The notes beneath the pieces are model-generated. The model was not told the origin of the DNA. It made no database searches and worked only from the letters and a program-made list of their open reading frames with translations. DNA of 64,000 nucleotides from Verticillium longisporum (lineage: Eukaryota; Ascomycota; Sordariomycetes; Glomerellales; Plectosphaerellaceae), in NCBI GenBank assembly GCA_019188255.1, contig JAETXT010000008.1, forward strand, positions 1,364,001-1,428,000, written 5' to 3'. Below are positions 55,038-64,000 of this stretch, one piece after another. The position numbers and the translations under genes are program-made. The first letter of the stretch is position 1. Every line of letters begins with the position of its first letter.

Positions 55038-58000
55038 TAAAGTAGTATCTAAAAATCTTAGTATTTAGGAATTTAGATCTCCTAATTAATACGATTACTC
55101 TAGCTATTAAGAGTAAATCGATTTCCTCCTAGTTAAACTATTTAAATAGCTTCCTAGGAATCGTTATTTTATTTTTATTATATAATTAAATAGCTAAATC
55201 GTAATCCTATTATTCTCTTTTGATAATAAATTAATATTTAATCTATAAAGTCTTAATTATATTATTTTTACGATCTATTATATCTATTTATAATAGATTT
55301 ATAGTATTTATTAACTTCCTAGGTCTCCTATATTATTATAATAGAATCGGCTCTAAGTATTTAAATAGTTTTAAGGTCTTTAGAGTTTATATTATTATTA
55401 TTCTCTTAATCTCTTAATCTAGTAATCTATTATATAGCTTAATATATATTCCTCTAAACTCTATTAAGCTATTAATTATATCGATTATAATTACTATATT
55501 AGAAATTAAGATAACTTTATAAAGATCTATCTATTTCTCCTATTCTCTAAATATAAGAATATCGCTTCCTAGCTCTAGGGATCTTAATTAGAGCTATTTA
55601 ATATCTAGTATATTATAGGTATTAAGAGTATTATTAACTTTCCGCTTAGTAATTATTCTATAAAGCTTTATTATTACTTTATTAATTACTTTAATATATT
55701 ATATTTAATCTATAATAAATGCTATATTAATAGTAATTCTAAGTATTATTCTAAATATAAATAATATAAATATTAATCTATTAAGCTTAATAGTATCATT
55801 TATTACTTTCATTATTCCTTAAAATAGTAATTCTAAGCTTATATTATAAGACTTTACTTTTAAGATCTTATATATTCTATAAATTAGCTTATAATAGCCC
55901 TTAACCTTATTAATTAATTAATAGGCTTCTATAAGGATCTAATAATAGGTTATACCTAGGAGGTATACCTCTATTCTAAATTCTATAGAAGTAAAGTTTA
56001 TTTTAATATTAATAGTTATAATATCTAGAGGCCCTAGATAGGTATTTAATTAGTACCTTTTAAGGGCTTTTCATATTATATAAACTATAAAATTAGGAAT
56101 AAAAGTTATAAACTAGAATCCTATATTTATATCGATTATATAAAGAATAGACTTTCTATTTAAATATATAATATTAATTAAAATCTTATAATTAAAGTTA
56201 ATATTTAATTTTAAAATAAGTTTAAAGTATTATAGAGACTTCCCTTTAATCTAATAATAATAATAGAAGTAGTTTATTAGTTCTAGAGTATCCTAATTTA
56301 TATTATAATCTACTCTTTAGAATAGATTCTATAGTTTCTCTATAGATAAATAACCGAACTACTTATAAATATATTAAAGCTCTATTTCTATTAGAAATAT
56401 TATTCTATTATTCTTTATCCCTATTATATATATAATCCTAGAATTAGTATAAGTCTTAGTATCTAAGAAGACCTATAAATAGCTCTATTTATAAAGAATA
56501 GATATATACTCCTAGATCTCCTTAATATACTTTATTAGCTTATTATATATATTATCTAAATAGATTCTAAGATTATTTATATCCTTAATATAAAGGAGGA
56601 ATAGAGTATTTATTAGGATAATATAGAATATAATTCTCTTAATTAATATTAAAATAATAATCTCCTCTATTATAGAAATAGGATTTCCTATTCTAAATCT
56701 TATTCTAGCCCCTATTCTTTATTTATTAATTATTAAATTTAATATTAGAACTATTAGGGCCTTTATTTATAAAGCTCCTATTATAGAAATTAGTATTATA
56801 TTTATATTAGGGATAATACTATATTATATAGAAATATTATTAATCTAATATTAAATAAAGAGCTATTCTATTAAAGCTATTATTTAAGCTTTAAGCTATT
56901 CCCCTTAATTCTATATTAAAACGATTTATTTATTAGGAAATATATAGTATAAGTAGTTACTAATCTATTCTTAGGATTAGATTTATAAGTATTATCGATT
57001 CTTAGCTTATCGGAAATAGGATTATCTAATTTTAAGCTCTTAATAGGTTCTATAGCTATTAGAAACTAATAGTATCCCTTCTATTAATCTCTATAACTTC
57101 CTATATATATTTCTATTACTCCTTCGAATATCATTATTCTTTAAGAGAATACTTTATCGATCTATAATCTAGTTTTAAATATATTTAATATTTATATATT
57201 CCATTTTACTAATAATTATTAATTCTATATATTAATTATTCTCTATAATTTCCTTTTCTATTAATTTAATAATATCTATTCCTATAATATCTATTAATAT
57301 AGAAGTATTTAAATATTTTAATATTCTCCTCTACCTTTAATATATTCTTAAGCTATATAGATAAAATATTAAAAGATCGCTCTAGTATTATTAATATAAT
57401 CTTTAGCTCTAGAATACTTTAAATTACCTTTAGAGTATTTATATAGAAATAAGTCTCTTCCTTAAATATAAAGCTAAATATTCTTTAATATTATTAAAGC
57501 TTATTTAGAAAGATCTAGAGAACTTCTATTTATAGCTTTCCTATATTATTAGCTTCTATTAGTATAGAATAGAACGTTATCGAGCTTTAATCTATATAAT
57601 ATTATATTCTATTAATCTCTAAATCGAATTATTATTTAATCGTTAAATATATCTATTAGAATTATATATTTTAGCTTATATATTTAAGGAAGAAAGCTTA
57701 TATATACTTTAAAAATATATTTAAGAAGAATATATAGAGCTATATATATTAAATTTATAATAGTTTATAAACGTCTATAAATATCCTTATCTTATTATTA
57801 AGGATATTATAAGTCTCCTTAGAGTAATTACTCCTTTTATTCTATAATAATATAAATTACTTAATTAGAGATCTATCGATTAGTAAATTAACCGATTTAT
57901 ATAATAATAGAGTATAATATTAGAGTAATAGGTTTTAAGTAATATTTAAAGGTAAAGTCTTATTTCTTTATAATTAAAGTATAATCTCTTATTAATTAGA

Positions 58001-59685
58001 TTATCTATTCTATTAATTAAATAACCCTAGAATTAGGGGCTATTATAGATCTATCCTACTTATTTATAGTTCTCGGATTTAGGATAATTAAGTATTCCCT
58101 ATAGATTATTATTTAGTATTCTACTAGTTTCCTTATTCCTCTACTCCTTAGAATATTAAATCCTAGTTAATAATGTTAATCTAAGTTCTAGGCAATAACC
58201 GAAGGTAATATTATCTTAATAGATAAAAGGATAATAGAGAGATAAATAGATAAAGGGATATAAGAGGAAAAGAGAGATAGAAGTTATTATATCTCGAGAA
58301 GGAGGTATTGGATAGAGGAGCGGATTAAAGATCTTAATAGTCCTGATTTTTAGCTATAGATTAGTAAATTCTTCGATAAGAATAGAAGTAAGCGTTTTTA
58401 GATTAAATTAATATAAATACTTATATTAACCTTAAGGAAAATAGGGCCTATCTAGAAGAGTATCTATTTATAATAATTAAGGGTATTAAAATTAGATAGG
58501 AATTACTATATAATAGGAAGTAATAATTTTACTTAAAAATAAAAATATATTCTTATTATAAAAACCCTAAAAAGTAGAATAAGGGAATTGCTCTATATCT
58601 AATAGACTAACCCTTAAGGGCTAGGCATAGATAAGGCGTATAGGCTACTTCTAGATCTACGGGGAAGTAGAGTTAGTTCTACTCTAGCTTATAAACTAAG
58701 CTAATAAGAGATAAGGGAAGTTAAATAGTTATTATTATTTAATAGTTCTATAGAATCGTATAAAGGTTATACTATTCTATAGCTCTACTTTCTCTCCTTC
58801 TAATAATATAGATATCGATATAGTCTAGCTTTTATTTTAGCTACTAGAAGGGTTATAAGACCCTATCTCCTATAAATAATCATCGATTCTATTATATTAA
58901 GCGTTTCTTCCTATAAGAGTATTAATATTAATCTCTTTAATATTTTAGTATTTATTATGCTTAGAAGAGGGATCTTATATTCTATTAGATATACCTTTAG
59001 TATTCGAGTAATCGTTATATTATAGGAATCGAAGTCCTCTTCGGTCTAACCCTAGAAGTCCTTAATAAACGCCTCTAGGAGGTAAACTCCCTTTATAGTT
59101 CTATATATACTTATTACTTAAAGGATCTATATACTCTTAAGCTCTAGAGATATTAATATTAATAATCTAGGGAATAATAATTCTACTCTATTTACGATAA
59201 AGTCGATATCGAGATTCTTCTTAACCTTCTATATTAAATATAATATACTAAGTTCCTTAAGAATATTATTAAACTTCTATTATATCTTTTTAGCGCTCTC
59301 TAGCTCTATTATAGAGCTATTTCTATAGTTAGAGGAGCTTATTATTATTAATCTATTAAAGCTCTATTATAAATTAATTAATTATTCTATAGAGCTTCGT
59401 TTATTAGGTTTAATAATTAATAATATAGCCTAGGTAGTAATCTTAAATATAGGAGTCCTAAGATACTTCAAGTAGATAATACTCCTATAGATTATATAAT
59501 AGAGGGTTTACCTATTATTAAGCTCTTATAAGAGTCCTAAAGTATTTAAAGTAAATAGTACTTTTATAATTATTTATAAAATATAACTAATAAGCTTATA
59601 TATAGCGAATTTACTATCTATAGGATCGATCTTAATTTCTTTAGCTCTAGCTATTCTATATTATATTAAATATAATATTAATTAA
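55038..59685 (-). mobile_element. Ty1/copia element, left arm of an inverted duplication
   Basis: This is the reverse complement of 60055-64000, apart from the solo LTR inserted at 58174-58874. Read on the minus strand it carries the same gag start (RIDPIDSKF) and integrase region as the right arm. It is heavily RIPed. The element continues left of 55038, but the mirror sequence there lies outside the window. Confidence 0.75.
58174..58874 (+). repeat. Solo LTR, 701 bp, with AATAA target duplication
   Basis: It begins TGTTAATC and ends CCTATA, with AATAA on both sides (58169-58173 and 58875-58879). It interrupts the left copia arm; removing it plus one duplication restores the mirror image of the right arm near 60,860. 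Confidence 0.87.
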
Positions 59686-60054
59686 TATTAAAAGGGCTTT
59701 ACTATTTATATAAACCTCGATTTATTACTTTAGCTATACTTAAGAGCTTTAAATAAATAGGGTTAGTATTAAACTAATATTAGGGGATTACTAAGATCGG
59801 TAATTACTATATAGGATCTATTAATATAATAATTACTACGGCTAGGATTTATAGCTCTTAGGAGTATATAATTTATAGCTTATCTAATTAATAAATTAAA
59901 TAAATATATCTAATTTACGTAAATAGTAGTAATCAGAGAGATAGTATTAATAATTATTATAAATCTTATATTATTAACCCTACCTATTTAGAGCTCTTAA
60001 GTATAGCTAAAGTAATAAATTAGGGTTTATATAAATAGTAAAGCCCACTTAATA
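59686..60054. repeat. Centre of the inverted duplication, two head-to-head pieces of repeat A
   Basis: The left 75 bp (from TATTAAAAGGGC) and the right part (ending GCCCACTTAATA) are inverted copies of the start of repeat A. The right piece extends about 295 bp into repeat A, the left only about 75. The true single-copy spacer between the arms is therefore roughly 59,765-59,975. Confidence 0.75.
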
Positions 60055-63000
60055 CTAATTAGTATTATATTTAATATAATATAGAATAGCTAGAGCTAGA
60101 GAAGTTAGGATCGATCCTATAAATAGTAAATTTACTATATATAAGCTTATCGATTACGCTTTATAGATAATTATAAGAGTACTAATTACTTTAAGTATTT
60201 TAGGATTCTTATAAGAGCTTAATAGTAAGGAAATCCTTTATTATATAATCTATAAGAATACTATCTACTTCGAGTATCTTAGGACTCCTATACCTAAGAT
60301 TACTACCTAGGCTATATTATTAGATATTAAACCTAATAAATAAAGCTCTATAGAATAGTTAATTAGCTATAATAGAACTTTAATAAAAATAATAATAATA
60401 AGCTCCTTAGATTATAATAATAGCTTTATAATAGAGCTAGAGAGTATTAAAAAGACATAATAGAAGTTCGATAATATTCTTAGGGAACTTAACATATTAT
60501 ATTTAATATAGAAGATTAAGAAGAGTCTTAATATTAATTTTATTATTAATAGAATAGAATTATAGTTCCCTAGATTATTAATATTAGTATCCGTAAATCT
60601 TAAGAGCGCCTAGATCCTTAAAGTAATAAGCGTATATAGAATTATAAAAGGAGTTTACTTCCTAGAAGTATTTATTAAAGATTTCTAAAATTAGATTAAA
60701 GAGGACTTCGATTCTTATAATTTAACGATTATTCGAATACTAAAGGTATATCTAATAGATTATAGGATCCCTCTTCCTAGAATAATAAAAGTTAAGATAT
60801 TAAAGAGATTAATCTTAATACTTTTATAGGAAGAAATACCTAATATAATAGAATTAATTATTATTAATTAGGATTTAGTATTCTAAAGAATAAAGGAATA
60901 GGGAGATTAGTAAGATAATAAATAATAATCTATAGGGAATACTTAATTATCCTAAGTCCGAAAACTATAAATAGCGAAGATAGATCCCTAATAGCCCCTA
61001 GTTCTAGGATTATCTAATTAATATAATAGGTAATCTAATTAATAAGAGATTATACTTTAATTATAAAGAAATAAAACCCTATTTCTAAATAATACTTAGA
61101 ACCTATTAGCTTAATATTATATTTTATTATTATATAAATTAATAAATTTATTAATTAATAGAGCTATAATTAAATAATTTATATTATTTTTAAATAAAGA
61201 GAATAATTATTCTAAGGAGATTTATAATATCCTTAATAATAAAGTATAGATCTTTATAGATATTTATAAACTATTATAAATCCGCTATATATAGCTCTAT
61301 ATACTCTTCTTAAATATACTTTTAAAATATATATAAACCTTCTTCCTAGAATATATAAATAAAAGTATAAGATTCTATTAAATATATTTAATAATTAAAT
61401 AATAATTTAATTTAAAGATTAATAGAATATAATAATTTATAGATTAGAGCTTAATAATATTCTATTCTATAATAATAGAAGCTAATAATATAGGAAAGCT
61501 ATAAATAGAAGTTCTCTAGATCCTTCTAAATAGGCTTTAATAATATTAGAAAGTACTTAGCTCTATATTTAAAGAAGAGATTTATCTTTATATAAATACT
61601 CTAAGGGCAGTTTAAAGCGTCTTAGAGCTAAAGATTATATTAATAAGATTAGAATAATCCTTTAATATATTATCTATATAGCTTAAGAGTATATTAAAAG
61701 TAGAGGAGAATATTAGAACGTTTAAATACTTCTATATTAATAGATATTATAGGAGCGGATATCGTTAAGCTAATAGAAGGGGAGATCGTAGAGAGTAGTT
61801 AATATATAGAATTAATAATTATTAATTATCTAGAATTTATAAATATTAGATATACTTTAAACTAGACTATAGATCGACGAAGTACTCTCCTAAGGAGTAA
61901 TAATACTTAAAAGAGTAATAGAAATATATATAAGAAATATATAGGGATTAGTAAAAAGGATATTATTCGTTTTTAATAATAATAGAACCTATTAAGAGCT
62001 TAGAATTAGATAATCCTATTTCTAATAAGCTAGGAGTAGACGATATTTATAGGTTTAATCCTAAGAGCGAATTAATAAATACTTATATTATATACTTCCT
62101 AGTAAATAAATCGTTCTAATATAGAATTAAGAGGAATAGCTTAAAGGCTAAAATAATAATTCTAATAGAATAGCTCTTTATTTAATATTAGATTAATAAT
62201 ACTTCTACTTAGTATTAGATTATCCTTAATATAAATATAATATTAATTTCTATAATAGGAACTTTATAGATAAGGGCCCTAATAGCCTTAATATTAAGCT
62301 TAATAATTAATAAATAGGGAATAGGGGCTGGAATAAGATTTAGAATAGGAAACCTTATATTTATAATAGAAGAGATTATTATTCTAATATTAATTAAGAG
62401 AATTATATTCTATATTATCCTAATAGATATTCTATTCCTACTTTATATTAAGGATATAGATAATCTTAGAATCTATTTAGATAATATATATAATAAGCTA
62501 ATAAAGTATATTAAGGAGATCTAGGAGTATATACCTATTTTCTATAAATAGGGCTATTTATAGTTCTTTTTAGATATAAAGATTTATATTAGTTCTAGGA
62601 GTACAGATATAATAAGGATAAAGAGTAATATAGTAGTATTTCTAATAGAAGTAGAGCTCCGATATATTTATAAATAATTCGGTTATCTATCTATAGAGAA
62701 GCTATAGAATTTACTTTAGAGAATAGATTATAATGTAAATCGAGATACTTTAGAGCTAATAAACCGCTTCTATTATTATTATTAGATTAAAGGGAAATCT
62801 CTATAATACTTTAAGTTTATTTTAAAATTAAATATTAACTTTAATTATAAGATTTTAATCGATATTATATACTTAGATAGAAAGCCTATTCTTTATATAA
62901 TCGATATAAATATAGGATTCTAATCTATAACTTTTATTCTTAATTTTATAGCTTATATAATATAAGAAGCCCTTAAGAGGTATTAATTAGATATATATCT

Positions 63001-64000
63001 TAGACCTCTAGATATCGTACTTATTAATACTAGAATGAACTTTACCTCTATAGAGTTTAAAGTAGAAGTATACCTCCTAGGTATAACCTATTATTAGATC
63101 CCTATAGAGGCCTATTAATTAATTAATAAGGTTAAGAGCTATTATAAGCTAATATATAGAGCGTATAAGATCTTAAAGGTAGAGTCTTATAATACGAGCC
63201 TAGAATCGCTATTTTAAAGAGCTATAAAGGTAGTAAATAATACTACTAGGCTTAATAGATTAATGCCTATATTACTCGTATTTAGGGCGATACTTAGGAT
63301 TATTATTAACTTAATACCTACTACGACCTAGGCGTAGTATACTAAAGTAGTTAATAAGGCGATAGTAGAGCTCTAGTAAATAGTTATTAAATAGAAGGTT
63401 AATAATATTCTTAATATTTATAATAGACTAGATATTAAATAATTATTACCGAGATCGCTAGAGCTAAGAAGTAACGTTCTTATATTCCGAGAATAGGAGA
63501 AATAGACTAATCCCTATAAGGTTATATTAGTTTCTAATATAGCGATTATAGTTAATATAATTAATAGCCTAATAGAGTTTAGAGGAATATATATTAAATT
63601 ATATAATAGATCGCTAGATTAGGAGACTAGGGAGGTAATAGTAATCCGAACTCTAGAGACCTTAGAACTATTTAAATACTTAGAGCTAATTCTACTACGA
63701 TAATATAAGAGACTTAAGAAGTTAATAAATATTATAAATCTATTATAAGCGGCTTTTATAGATCGTAAGAATAATATAATTAGGACTTTATAGATCGAAT
63801 ATTAATTATTAATAAAAGGGAATAATAGGGTTACGATCTAGCTATTTAATTATATAATAAAGGTAGAATAATAACCCCTAGGAAGCTATTTAAATAGTCC
63901 GATTAAGAGGAAATCGACTAACTCTTAATAGCTAGAATAATCGTACTAATTAGGAGATCCGCATTTCCTAGTATGAAGATCTTTAGATATTAGCTTATAA
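60055..64000 (+). mobile_element. Ty1/copia element, right arm, cut by window edge
   Basis: On the plus strand a gag-like reading begins near 60,105 (RIDPIDSKF), and a copia gag-pre-integrase/integrase region lies near 62,680-63,180 (LSIEKLWNLL, VNRDTLELINRF, then ILIDIIYLDRKPILYIIDI). Cysteines and tryptophans are largely replaced by Tyr or stops, as RIP predicts. Reverse transcriptase and the 3' LTR should lie right of the window. Confidence 0.75.

Noticed and set aside
52201..64000. Host genes in the AT-rich right block
   Set aside because: Every frame is riddled with TAA/TAG. Recognisable pieces belong to copia or gypsy proteins; the one long broken reading of unknown class (from about 52,830) has nothing that marks it as a host gene.

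Overview
The window is nuclear DNA of a filamentous ascomycete (Pezizomycotina, most likely Sordariomycetes). The evidence is 50-100 nt introns with fungal branch sites, a Zn2Cys6 regulator, a Crh-type GPI cell-wall enzyme, an AspRS-DUF2156 fusion, and AT-rich repeat blocks almost devoid of CA/TG dinucleotides, the mark of repeat-induced point mutation (RIP). It has a two-compartment layout: a GC-balanced gene island (about 4.36-35.2 kb) between RIP-eroded transposon blocks (1-4.36 kb and about 35.7-64 kb).

Left block: the end of a minus-strand Ty3/gypsy element (214-bp LTR at 4146-4359) carries a nested, un-RIPed pogo-like DNA transposon (1747-3604, 53-bp inverted repeats, TA target duplication). 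The LTR element has cut off a secreted metallophosphoesterase gene (4360-4812, minus).

Gene island: a tandem Zn2Cys6 transcription factor (minus), an MFS sugar transporter (minus) and a cytosolic sulfatase (plus) are adjacent, and each carries at least one apparent inactivating lesion, so this looks like a recently decayed catabolic cluster. Next come an intron-containing elongator tRNA-Met, a secreted DUF1524 nuclease, a Crh-type (GH16) glucan-chitin crosslinking enzyme and a large Sec7-PH Arf GEF. A divergent pair follows: an alpha/beta hydrolase (minus) and an AspRS-DUF2156 fusion (plus). The fusion matches ErdS, which aspartylates ergosterol from Asp-tRNA. The neighbouring hydrolase is a candidate for the opposing enzyme (ErdH). 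A 10-bp G-rich minisatellite closes the island.

Right block: a complete 7.1-kb gypsy element (35669-42779, 214-bp LTRs, TCGCC duplication) sits inside a small coiled-coil gene whose two halves flank it and carry RIP-type stops. Beyond it lie solo LTRs with intact target duplications, a second gypsy element in plus orientation, and a large inverted duplication: two Ty1/copia elements head-to-head around a spacer of about 0.2 kb near 59.9 kb, running off the right edge. No host gene is recognisable from about 43.5 kb to 64 kb.

All calls come from reading the sequence. Intron boundaries were placed from donor, branch, acceptor and reading frame. Edges inside RIPed DNA are approximate except where a target duplication fixes them.
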